This document shows, in pieces, positions 34,324 through 41,721 of a stretch of 64,000 bases of DNA. Under the pieces are notes generated by a model. That model saw only the letters and a list, made by a program, of their open reading frames with translations. It did not search any database and had not been told where the DNA came from. How positions within the stretch are numbered: position 1 is the stretch's first letter; each line of letters starts with the position of its first letter. The stretch is from Methylomarinum vadi (GTDB taxonomy: Bacteria; Pseudomonadota; Gammaproteobacteria; Methylococcales; Methylomonadaceae): assembly GCF_000733935.1 (NCBI RefSeq), contig NZ_JPON01000001.1, positions 1,488,001 through 1,552,000 of the forward strand. The letters are read 5' to 3'. The translations under genes were made by a program, and so were the position numbers.

Positions 34324-34722
34324 ATGAGCAGAGAAATCATCCAGACCGATAAAGCGCCTCAAGCGATCGGCACCTATTCCCAAGCAGTCAAGGTGAATAA
34401 CACCGTCTACTTGTCCGGCCAGATTCCTTTACACCCGGAAACCATGGAAGTGGTAGACGGCGATATCGGCGTGCAGATTAGGCGCGTCTTCGACAACCTG
34501 AAGGCCGTTGCCGAAGCGGCTGGCGGCGATTTTTACGACATCGTCAAATTGAACGTCTTTTTGACCGATTTAGCAAACTTCCCCATCGTCAATCAAATCA
34601 TGAGCGAATATTTCGGCCAACCCTATCCCGCCCGCGCCGCGATCGGCGTAAAATCGTTACCCAAGGGCGTCGGTGTGGAAATGGACGCCATCATGGAATT
34701 AAGAGACGACTACAACATATAA
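34324..34722 (+). CDS. ridA: Enamine/imine deaminase RidA
   Basis: The 132-residue YjgF/YER057c/UK114 protein removes reactive 2-aminoacrylate. Visible blocks are [37 protein letters not shown] and [20 protein letters not shown]; the Arg of PARAA is the substrate-carboxylate-binding residue. It starts 19 bp after spoT, as in many gammaproteobacteria. Confidence 0.96.
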   Translation: MSREIIQTDKAPQAIGTYSQAVKVNNTVYLSGQIPLHPETMEVVDGDIGVQIRRVFDNLKAVAEAAGGDFYDIVKLNVFLTDLANFPIVNQIMSEYFGQPYPARAAIGVKSLPKGVGVEMDAIMELRDDYNI

Positions 34723-34730
34723 GTTATTAC

Positions 34731-34750
34731 GGCCGGCGGGTTAGCCGGCC
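34731..34750 (+). other. GC-rich hairpin between ridA and recG
   Basis: GGCCGGC (34731-34737) and GCCGGCC (34744-34750) form a perfect 7-bp stem with a 6-nt loop just after the ridA stop. No T tract follows, so it is more likely a transcript-stabilising or Rho-independent-like remnant than a full terminator. Confidence 0.45.
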
Positions 34751-34778
34751 CACTTCAAGCCCGGGAAAGACCGCAGCC

Positions 34779-36842
34779 ATGGAGATCCAACGACAACCGG
34801 TCGACAATCTATCCGGGATTGGCCCGCAAACCGCCCTAAAACTGCAAAAACTCGGTGTTCACTGCGTCCAAGACCTGCTCTTTCTGCTGCCGCACCGTTA
34901 CGAAGACCGCACCCGCGTTCATCCGATCGGTTCATTGACCGCAGGCATGTCGGCCTTGATCGTCGGCACCGTCGAACTAAGCGATGTGCTGCCCAAGGGC
35001 CGGCGCAGTCTGATCTGCCGAATCGGCGACCAGACCGGATTCATCAACCTGCGTTTTTTTCATTTCTCCGCCAATCAGCAAGCCCAATTAAAACCGGGAA
35101 CTCAAGTCTGTTGTTTCGGCGAAATCCGCCATGGTTACGCCGGTTTGGAAATCATCCATCCGGAATACAAAATCATTCATTCCCGGGAAAACGTCACCGA
35201 GGACAGCCTGACGCCGATCTATCCGTTGACCGAGGGCCTCCGGCAAAACACCTTGCGCAAGGCGGTCAAGCAGGCGTTACACCTGTGCTTGCCTCATCTG
35301 ACCGACTGGTTGCCTGCACCTATTCTGCAACGACACAAATTCCCCGCGCTAGCACAAGCCCTGCGAACCCTGCACTGTCCGCAGCCCAACCTGTCCAGCC
35401 ACGATATCCAGCAAAGCAGCTCCTTGAAACGGCTGGCATTCGAGGAATTTCTCGCTCATCACCTGCGCATGCTGCAGAACAAGTTGCGACAAAAACAATG
35501 GCGGGCGCCGGTGTTGCAGGCCGATGAAGGCTACAAGAAGCGCTTCCTCGCCAGCCTTCCTTTTCGGCTGACCAAGGCCCAACGACGTGTCATCGGCGAG
35601 ATCGAGACAGACTGCGCGAATAACCATCCCATGCTCAGGCTGGTACAGGGCGATGTCGGTTCCGGCAAGACCGTGGTCGCGGCTTACAACGCCTTGCTGG
35701 CGTTGGCCAGCGACTTCCAGGTCGCCGTCATGGCGCCGACCGAACTGCTGGCCGAACAGCATCTGCGCAATTTCAGCCAGTGGTTTGCCGGCTTCGATTG
35801 CGCACCGGTTTTTCTGACCGGCCAACTGAAGGGCAAGGCCCGGCAACAAACCTTGGAGTCGATCGCCGACGGCAGCGCCAAACTGGTTATCGGCACCCAT
35901 GCCCTGTTCCAGGAAAGCGTGCATTTCGCCAAACTGGGCCTAGTCGTCATCGACGAACAACACCGTTTCGGCGTTCATCAGCGCCTGGCGCTGCGGGAAA
36001 AAAGCCAGCCTACCGGGCTGCGGCCGCATCAACTGATCATGACCGCCACGCCGATTCCGCGTACGCTGGCGATGCTGCAATATTCCGATTTGGACCTGTC
36101 GATCATCGACGAACTGCCTCCCGGAAGAAAACCAATCACGACCAGCGTGATTCCGTCCGAACGCCGCGACGAGGTCATCGCCAGGATCCGCCACTGGATC
36201 GAGAAAAAACACCAAGCCTACTGGGTCTGCACGTTGATCGAGGAATCGGAGGCGCTGCAATGCGAGGCGGCAGAAAAAACTGCCGACTATCTGCGCGACG
36301 CCCTGCCCGACGTGCGCATCGCGTTGGTCCACGGCCGCATGAAAGCGGCCGACAAAGACGGCGTGATGCAGGCCTTCAAACGGCATGAGTCCGATCTATT
36401 AGTCGCGACCACGGTCATCGAGGTCGGCGTCGACGTGCCCAATGCCGGCCTGATGATCATCGAGAATCCGGAACGCCTGGGGCTATCGCAACTGCATCAG
36501 TTGCGCGGTAGGATCGGTCGCGGCGACGTGGAAAGCTATTGCCTGCTGTTGTACCAGTCGCCGTTATCGGAAAGCGGCCGGGAAAGGCTGAAAGTGTTCC
36601 GCGACAATCACGACGGCTTCGTCATCGCCGAAATGGATTTAAAAATGCGCGGCATGGGCGAGATCATGGGCACCCGGCAAACCGGCCAAGTGCAATTCAA
36701 AATCGCCGACCTGAATCGAGATAAAGAGCAACTGGAACGGGTTCAACAAGCCGCGGAATTGATCTGTAAAGATCATCCCGAAGCCATTCAACCCCTCATC
36801 GATCGCTGGCTGGGCGATGCCGGGCGCTACGCCGAGGTCTGA
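34779..36842 (+). CDS. recG: ATP-dependent DNA helicase RecG
   Basis: The 687-residue helicase rescues stalled replication forks. It has an N-terminal OB-type wedge domain (about 50-160), Walker A GDVGSGKTVVAA, Walker B DEQH in a DEQHRFGV block, TATPIPRTLA, and the C-terminal motifs VEVGVDVPNAGLM and QLRGRIGRG, ending in the TRG region. The start (MEIQRQPVDNLSGIGP) fits the family. It shares the spoT-ridA-recG order. Confidence 0.97.
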   Translation: MEIQRQPVDNLSGIGPQTALKLQKLGVHCVQDLLFLLPHRYEDRTRVHPIGSLTAGMSALIVGTVELSDVLPKGRRSLICRIGDQTGFINLRFFHFSANQQAQLKPGTQVCCFGEIRHGYAGLEIIHPEYKIIHSRENVTEDSLTPIYPLTEGLRQNTLRKAVKQALHLCLPHLTDWLPAPILQRHKFPALAQALRTLHCPQPNLSSHDIQQSSSLKRLAFEEFLAHHLRMLQNKLRQKQWRAPVLQADEGYKKRFLASLPFRLTKAQRRVIGEIETDCANNHPMLRLVQGDVGSGKTVVAAYNALLALASDFQVAVMAPTELLAEQHLRNFSQWFAGFDCAPVFLTGQLKGKARQQTLESIADGSAKLVIGTHALFQESVHFAKLGLVVIDEQHRFGVHQRLALREKSQPTGLRPHQLIMTATPIPRTLAMLQYSDLDLSIIDELPPGRKPITTSVIPSERRDEVIARIRHWIEKKHQAYWVCTLIEESEALQCEAAEKTADYLRDALPDVRIALVHGRMKAADKDGVMQAFKRHESDLLVATTVIEVGVDVPNAGLMIIENPERLGLSQLHQLRGRIGRGDVESYCLLLYQSPLSESGRERLKVFRDNHDGFVIAEMDLKMRGMGEIMGTRQTGQVQFKIADLNRDKEQLERVQQAAELICKDHPEAIQPLIDRWLGDAGRYAEV

Positions 36843-36850
36843 CCCGGCGT

Positions 36851-37162
36851 TTAATTACGGCTGTTCCTCGGAATATAACGGCCTTGCTCGAAACCGCCGA
36901 AATAGTGTTCCAACAACGGATGTTGAATAGCTATGACGAAGTCGTAGGCTTCCAGATTCCGTTCGGCCACATAGGTCCGATGGACTTCCTTATCGACCGG
37001 TACATATTACCACGGCTGATCCTTCGGCGGCCTGCTCCGGGCGACTCGTTCATATCATGCTTCGCTGCCCTGAAACATGAAATCGACATCGCAAACGACG
37101 CCGATGTAGTCGAACAAGCGATGTTGCACGATTTGCTCGATGGCGAATTTTTCCCGCCGCAT
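36851..37162 (-). pseudogene. hspQ: hspQ pseudogene with two in-frame stop codons
   Basis: Read from the ATG at 37162 on the minus strand, 104 codons form one uninterrupted HspQ/YccV alignment with no frameshift. It starts MRREKFAIEQIVQHRLFDYI, continues GVVCDVDFMFQGSEA, then a TGA at 37057-37055 where the family has Trp, then YERVARSRPPKDQPW, then a TAA at 37009-37007 where the family has Tyr, then HRTYVAERNLEAYDF to a final TAA. HspQ is a small protein that binds hemimethylated oriC DNA and helps Lon. Both stops remove conserved residues, so at most a 35-residue fragment is made. The ATG overlaps the stop of the upstream cyclotransferase gene. Confidence 0.85.
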
Positions 37163-37695
37163 CAGTAATCCCCTTGCCAGATCGCACTGAGTGTTTGTTC
37201 GCAATCGATGCCCCAAAACGATGTGGAACGTTTGAAGTCTTCCACGAACGAGGTTCCGAATTCGGCGCTGCCGGACAGGCATAATCGCAGATAATGCCTC
37301 TGCGCGTCGGAGTTGGCGAGATAGCGGTATGGTTTGGCCGGTTTTGCGCGAAAATAATAAGCTTCGAGGATATCTTTGCGGTCATGATAATGATGCGCTT
37401 GAATCCGTACGAAATCATAACCGCTTTCCCTTCGTAATAAATTGTCCAAGGAAATTTCGTCCATTTCGAAACAGATTCCGTTCATGACGCTGTCGGCCGC
37501 ATCGGCTTCCGCGCTCAACACGCAAACCGGCGCCTGCTGCTGTTCGTCGAAACGGTAGGTCGAGGCTAAATTGAACACCCGTTTCAGGCCGTGGGTCGCG
37601 GCCGGAAAAATATTGCGCGCTTCGGGCACGGTCTTTTTCAACGACGATTGGCTGATGAGGCTGCCATAGGCGAAGATTTTGTAGGTATTAGACAT
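37162..37695 (-). CDS. Gamma-glutamylcyclotransferase-like protein
   Basis: The 177-residue protein has the family's N-terminal substrate loop FAYGSL (about 7-12) and a later acidic block (RRESGYDF) holding the candidate catalytic Glu. It probably acts on a gamma-glutamyl compound; the exact substrate is unknown. I use the ATG at 37695 (MSNTYKIFAYGSL), placing the loop at the usual distance from the N-terminus; an in-frame ATG lies 24 bp upstream. Its stop codon overlaps the hspQ pseudogene start, so the two once formed a coupled pair. Confidence 0.78.
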   Translation of the reverse strand: MSNTYKIFAYGSLISQSSLKKTVPEARNIFPAATHGLKRVFNLASTYRFDEQQQAPVCVLSAEADAADSVMNGICFEMDEISLDNLLRRESGYDFVRIQAHHYHDRKDILEAYYFRAKPAKPYRYLANSDAQRHYLRLCLSGSAEFGTSFVEDFKRSTSFWGIDCEQTLSAIWQGDY

Positions 37696-37719
37696 GTAGT
37701 TGTTTACGGTGTTGATCAC

Positions 37720-38087
37720 GACGAATGTTTGACTGAAGGCATATTAAGCAGAATATATTCATCGTTTGTGAAATTTCGGCATGGGGGTGCTATCAGAGGA
37801 CAACGTTCACTCAGCACCTAAATTGCATAGACTATTGGCTATCATCTTCGTTAATTAAGGTGCTGGGGGCTTTACGACAGCATCCCTACTGTCGAAGCAT
37901 AACCGGATACCAAAAGCTGCATAGAGAGGTACAAGTGGCACAGCTTTTGGCAGTCCGTGTTGACGCGCTTGTTGGACGAAGCCGCTAACGCGGAGAAAAG
38001 CGGCAGTAGCCGGTAATTTATAAAATGTAATCTCACGCCCTCTTTTAAGAGGGATTATTCCATGACGAATCATGAGGTTACGCGACA
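37720..38087 (+). mobile_element. Structured leader / left part of the IS91-type element
   Basis: No gene is seen. The stretch is rich in hairpins: CCAAAAGCTG (37910-37919) with CAGCTTTTGG (37941-37950), a perfect 10-bp repeat; GCCGCT (37981-37986) with AGCGGC (37999-38004); and CCCTCTT (38038-38044) with AAGAGGG (38047-38053). They directly precede the recombinase gene and are most simply the left arm of the IS91-type element. Its exact left end could not be set. Confidence 0.45.
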
Positions 38088-38995
38088 ATGACAACATCAT
38101 TCGAATCCCATTTCAAGCAAAACTATCAAAGCCATCTGAAACACCTCAAACTTAAAGGGTTGCAGCCCAAGACGATCGAGGCCTATGCCCGTGCGATTCG
38201 ACGTATCGGCCAGTATTTCAACGAAGACATCAATGCGTTGACCGAACAGCAACTGACCGATTATTTCACCGATTTGCTGGAGTCGCATTCTTGGAGTGCG
38301 GTCAAGTTGGACCTGTACGGTCTCAAGTTTTATTACACCCATGTACTGCGCAAGCCTTGGGTCGCGCCGCAGTTGGTCAAGCCGCCGAAGGCGCAACGTT
38401 TGCCGGATATCGTCACTGTCGACGAGGCGCGGTGTATCTTCCAGTCCACGCGTATTCTCAGTTACCGGGTGTTCTTTTTCACGCTCTACAGTCTAGGTTT
38501 GCGCCTCGGCGAGGGATTGCGTCTTGAGGTTGGGGATATCGATGCCGGTCGCCAACGCGTGCATATCCGAGATGCCAAGGGCAATAAGGATAGACTGGTG
38601 CCGTTGCCGGCTGCCACCCTGGATTTGCTACGCCGCTTCTGGCAAGTTCACCGGCATCCGGTCATGTTGTTTCCCAATCGCCATGGCGGTTTGAAGGGCG
38701 CGCAGCGCGCGCAGAGCCCTTTGGATCGCGGTGGCGTGCAAAAGGCTCTGCGCCAAGTCGCGCAAGACTGCGGTTTAAAAAAAAGATTACCCCGCACTGT
38801 CTGCGGCATAGCTATGCCACACATTTGATTGAAGCGGGCGTCGATCTACTGGAAGTGCAGAAAATCCTCGGTCACCACAGTATCCTCACCACTGCCCGCT
38901 ATACTCACCTGACCGACGGCACGAATCAAAATACCGGCCAGTTGATTAATGCCTTAATGAATGGCTTCGACATCGACTGGGGGGCGGTCAAATGA
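38088..38995 (+). CDS. Tyrosine recombinase of the IS91-type element, split by frameshift at an A8 run
   Basis: The first frame (38088-38828, 246 aa) gives a core-binding domain and the first catalytic Arg ([11 protein letters not shown]), then runs into unrelated sequence. The -1 frame from 38783 to the TGA at 38993-38995 supplies the missing part: [13 protein letters not shown] (HxxR), ILGHHS and TARYTHL (nucleophile Tyr). Joined, they give about 302 residues with the complete R-HxxR-H-Y set. The switch point is eight adenines (38777-38784) that can act as an A-AAA-AAA slippery site. It lacks the extra domain of integron integrases. The end overlaps the transposase ATG by 4 bp. Confidence 0.8.
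38777..38784 (+). promoter_or_regulatory. A8 slippery run at the recombinase frame switch
   Basis: In the zero frame the codons are TTA AAA AAA AGA. A one-base backward slip on A AAA AAA yields AAG ATT ACC and continues in the frame that encodes the rest of the catalytic domain. Transcriptional slippage adding one A would give the same product. A genuine mutation or a sequencing error remains possible. Confidence 0.5.
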
Positions 38996-40089
38996 TCTTG
39001 CTTTCCGCCATCATCCAAACCTTCGAAGCCGAGTTTCTGGTCGCTTACCAGGGTCGCTTGTCACCCAGTCAGCGTCAGGCGCTGGCCGCGATGAAACACT
39101 GCCGCACGTCGCAAGGCCCTGTGATGTTGGCGCAATGCGATGATTGCGATCGGCAACGCTTGGTGCCGCATTCCTGCGGCCATCGCAGCTGCCCGCATTG
39201 CCAGTCGCACGAATCGCAACAATGGCTGGAAAGGCAGTTGCAGAAGCAGGTGCCGGCCGAATATTTTTTGCTGACGTTTACTTTGCCCAAAGAACTCAGG
39301 CCGTTGGCCTGGCAACAGCAACGTACGTTGTATGATCTGCTGATCCGCTGTAGTTGGGATACCGTCAACACCTTCACCCGCAACGATCAACAGCTTCAGG
39401 GCAATGCCGGTGCTATTGCTGTGTTGCATACCCATTCCCGCCGATTGGATTACCATCCGCATGTACACTTGGTGATGCCGGCGGCCGCCATCGATCCTGA
39501 TAAACGACTGTGGCGCACCAAACAGGGTAAAAAGGGCCGGAAAGGCTATTTGTTCAATCACAAGGCAGTGGCCAAAGTGTTTCGGGCCAAATTGCTTGAA
39601 GCGATCTCGCAGGCCGGTTTGACATTGCCTGACTACTATCCGCAACAATGGGTCGTTGACGTCAAGTCGGTCGGACGCGGCGATAAAGCCTTGGTTTATC
39701 TGGGACGTTATCTCTATAAGGGCGTTATCCAGGAAAAGGACATTATTGCCTGCCGAGATGGCCAAGTAACCTTCCGTTACCAGGACAGCAAAACCAAAAA
39801 GTGGCAGACTCGAACACTACCCGGCGTGAAGTTTCTGTGGCTGATGCTCCGCCATGTTCTGCCCAAAGGCTTTAGGCGGACTCGCAACTTCGGCTTTTTG
39901 CACCCCAACAGCAAACGGCTGATTCGTCTGCTGCAAGTCTTGCTCGGCGTCAATCCCAATCGTGCTATCGCTTGGCTCAGGCCCCGCCCGAAACTCCAAT
40001 GCCCATGTTGTGGTGGAACCCTGCAGATTATCAAAACGCGCATTCTCGGTTCTTCGGCTGTCATGGCATTGAATTCGACCAAAGCGTAG
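38992..40089 (+). CDS. IS91-family transposase (HUH, zinc-binding)
   Basis: The 365-residue rolling-circle transposase has an N-terminal Cys/His zinc-binding domain ([15 protein letters not shown], then HRSCPHCQ), the HUH motif HPHVHLV and a Tyr-bearing helix [11 protein letters not shown], as in IS91/IS801-type enzymes. No frame damage is seen. Its ATG overlaps the recombinase stop in an ATGA. A tyrosine recombinase upstream of the transposase is known for one IS91 subgroup, and such elements move without target duplication. Confidence 0.9.
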   Translation: MILLSAIIQTFEAEFLVAYQGRLSPSQRQALAAMKHCRTSQGPVMLAQCDDCDRQRLVPHSCGHRSCPHCQSHESQQWLERQLQKQVPAEYFLLTFTLPKELRPLAWQQQRTLYDLLIRCSWDTVNTFTRNDQQLQGNAGAIAVLHTHSRRLDYHPHVHLVMPAAAIDPDKRLWRTKQGKKGRKGYLFNHKAVAKVFRAKLLEAISQAGLTLPDYYPQQWVVDVKSVGRGDKALVYLGRYLYKGVIQEKDIIACRDGQVTFRYQDSKTKKWQTRTLPGVKFLWLMLRHVLPKGFRRTRNFGFLHPNSKRLIRLLQVLLGVNPNRAIAWLRPRPKLQCPCCGGTLQIIKTRILGSSAVMALNSTKA

Positions 40090-40341
40090 AGGCAAAACCG
40101 GTTATGTAAGCGGCATTTCTCACTGACCCAAACCGATCATCGGGCATTTTAGCACCGAGGCTTTCGTTCGGTCTGAATTCAGGGCAAAATGCCGCTAAAA
40201 TCCGAAATTCCGGGTGTGATGATCAGCATCACGCCCATTTCAGCCCGTTTATCGACGTCAACGCTTGAAATGGGCCAACACATCCCCCAATCCTTCGAAA
40301 AGCTATTTTCTTATATAACGCTCCCTCCGAATACCGGGCTT
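40090..40341. repeat. Inverted-repeat cluster at the 3' side of the IS91-type element
   Basis: Three inverted repeats follow the transposase: AGCGGCATTT (40109-40118) with AAATGCCGCT (40187-40196); GGGTGTGATG (40212-40221) with CATCACGCCC (40228-40237), one G-T pair; and GCCCATTTCA (40233-40242) with TGAAATGGGC (40266-40275). IS91-type elements carry their replication-start end downstream of the transposase, so one of these may be that end. No gene is seen here. Confidence 0.5.
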
Positions 40342-40404
40342 GTCCAACAAACGGTTCAGATTGTGGCTCGCTCCGCGATTACAATCTAACCTTATTCGTT
40401 GGGC
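40342..40404 (+). other. attC-like recombination site (integron cassette type)
   Basis: A 63-nt site has outer core boxes GTCCAAC (40342-40348, fits RYYYAAC) and GTTGGGC (40398-40404, fits GTTRRRY). The inner arms GGTTCAGATTGT (40353-40364) and ACAATCTAACC (40381-40391) pair fully apart from one bulged C at 40357. Short unpaired spacers (4 and 6 nt) lie between core and arms, and a 16-nt terminal loop separates the arms. Core boxes, unpaired spacers and an extrahelical base on one arm are the diagnostic attC layout. No integron integrase or second attC was seen. Confidence 0.7.
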
Positions 40405-40432
40405 ATGACTATACTGCGTACCAACATTTGTT

Positions 40433-40490
40433 AAAATATTCGAACAAAAATATTCGAACAAAAATATTCGGGGTCAAATATTCGGGGTCA
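40433..40490. repeat. Short tandem repeats at the left end of the REP-type transposase unit
   Basis: AAAATATTCGAAC occurs twice in a row (from 40433 and from about 40447), followed by two copies of ATATTCGGGGTCAA-type units (from about 40463 and 40478). The last copy leads into the 20-bp terminal repeat. The pattern looks like stepwise slippage or repeated end use. Confidence 0.6.
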
Positions 40491-40503
40491 GAGTAACATT
40501 TAT
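40484..40503 (+). repeat. Left 20-bp terminal inverted repeat of the REP-type transposase unit
   Basis: GGGGTCAGAGTAACATTTAT is the exact reverse complement of 41243-41262 and, in the duplicated block, of 41392-41411. It ends inside the last codons of the transposase gene. Confidence 0.8.
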
Positions 40504-41201
40504 GCTTCATTAATGCTCCGACTTCGTGGCCTTCCCGGCTTTCTTGCCGTAACGCGTTGCTTGGTTAAGGCTTCTATTTGTTTCGCGAACCGCTCGTTTC
40601 CCAGCGCCAGCCCTTTATTTATATTCTCCCTGATTTCATTTAATAGGTCTGTTCTGACCTGCGCTTTAAACAAATCACGGTAGTTGCTCAACCGTTCATG
40701 TTTCGATTTCCCTAAAGCCAAATATTCTGGATGCGGCGTTTGTAATTCACTTTCCACACCCAAGGCGTTGATCGCATAGCTCGACCAGCTATAGTCACTG
40801 GGGTCATCAAGCATACCCGCTCGAACCGGATTTAATTCGATATAGCGATAGAGTTCCAGCAGATACCGCTCACTTTGCACCAAACAGGATTTGAAACGAC
40901 CTTCCCACAACGTGCCACTACGCTGGTAGGCATGATTATAATAGCGAACATACAGGCGTCCGAGGGATTGCATCATACGGCTAATAGCATTCTCTTTCCA
41001 AGGGGTACACAGCAGATGCACATGATTTGTCATCAAGACCCAGGCATGCACATCGACCTGATGCTTCAGGGACAACTCTTTGAGCCAGTTGAGATACGCT
41101 TTCATGTCTTCTTCACTGGCAAAGCAGACCTGCCTGTTATTTCCTCGCTGCAGGATATGTTGAGGCACGCCGACAGGGGCAACCCGAGTTAATCTTGCCA
41201 T
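40500..41201 (-). CDS. REP-associated tyrosine transposase (Y1, RAYT-like)
   Basis: The 233-residue Y1-type transposase opens MARLTRVAPVGVPQHILQRG and carries the HUH motif NHVHLL, GTLWEGRFKSCLV, ELYRYIELNPVRAG (nucleophile Tyr region) and YSWSSY, as in the TnpA-REP family related to IS200/IS605. The start is the ATG at 41201 with AGGTGA upstream; an in-frame TTG further out is less likely. Perfect 20-bp inverted repeats flank the gene, and its first codons plus upstream sequence are duplicated in tandem. Confidence 0.9.
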   Translation of the reverse strand: MARLTRVAPVGVPQHILQRGNNRQVCFASEEDMKAYLNWLKELSLKHQVDVHAWVLMTNHVHLLCTPWKENAISRMMQSLGRLYVRYYNHAYQRSGTLWEGRFKSCLVQSERYLLELYRYIELNPVRAGMLDDPSDYSWSSYAINALGVESELQTPHPEYLALGKSKHERLSNYRDLFKAQVRTDLLNEIRENINKGLALGNERFAKQIEALTKQRVTARKPGRPRSRSINEA

Positions 41202-41419
41202 TGCGTCACCTAATTTACGAGTCAACAAGCCAATGATAACAGATAAATGTTACTCTGACCCCAAATATTTAAGCAGACCTGCCTGTTATTTCCTCGCTGC
41301 AGGATATGTTGAGGCACGCCGACAGGGGCAACCCGAGTTAATCTTGCCATTGCGTCACCTAATTTACGAGTCAACAAGCCAATGATAACAGATAAATGTT
41401 ACTCTGACCCCAAATATTT
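41122..41419. repeat. Exact 149-bp tandem duplication at the 5' end of the REP-type transposase
   Basis: 41122-41270 is repeated base for base as 41271-41419. Each copy holds the first part of the transposase frame (about 26 codons), its ribosome site and the right terminal repeat. The outer copy is therefore a headless 5' remnant. Perfect identity indicates a recent event. Confidence 0.92.
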
Positions 41420-41721
41420 AGGGAATAACGACTATCACATTTATTCGAAAGGGCTTTTGCTTCTATACGTATCTAAAGGCATCGCGTAATTAATCTTTTC
41501 GACTAACAGACGATTGTGTTTCCGCTCGGCAAGATTGACAGTTAAATAAACCAGATGGCTTTCGGAATATAAAATCGGCGGCAGTCGGTCATGGCGTCAT
41601 TTTATACCCGACCGATGCGCCTCCTAACGTCGGCACATCCTATTTAGCGCACGTTATCGCGTTAAAACAACAAGACTTAGTGGCGTTTTTGATCCGCATA
41701 AAAACCGTATGTGACATTATC
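41420..41721. other. Intergenic region with one copy of a 27-bp dispersed repeat
   Basis: No gene is recognised. 41614-41640 is identical to 48760-48786; its core GATGCGCC...GGCACATC is a near-palindrome with one mismatch, as in REP-like elements. The rest is AT-rich and unremarkable. Confidence 0.5.

Noticed and set aside
37055-37418. Minus-strand open frames covering the 5' part of the hspQ pseudogene and the cyclotransferase 3' end
   Set aside because: The HspQ alignment starts at the ATG at 37162; the longer upstream extension belongs to the cyclotransferase reading region in a different frame.
37855-38100. 81-codon minus-strand open frame in the IS91 leader
   Set aside because: No ribosome site and no family resemblance; it runs across the hairpin-rich leader.
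38088-38995. Considered as an integron integrase because an attC-like site is nearby
   Set aside because: It lacks the extra helical insertion between the catalytic boxes that defines IntI, and it is coupled to an IS91 transposase as in the known IS91 subgroup.
39061-39765. 234-codon minus-strand open frame opposite the IS91 transposase
   Set aside because: The sense frame has the HUH and zinc motifs; the antisense frame has no recognisable features.
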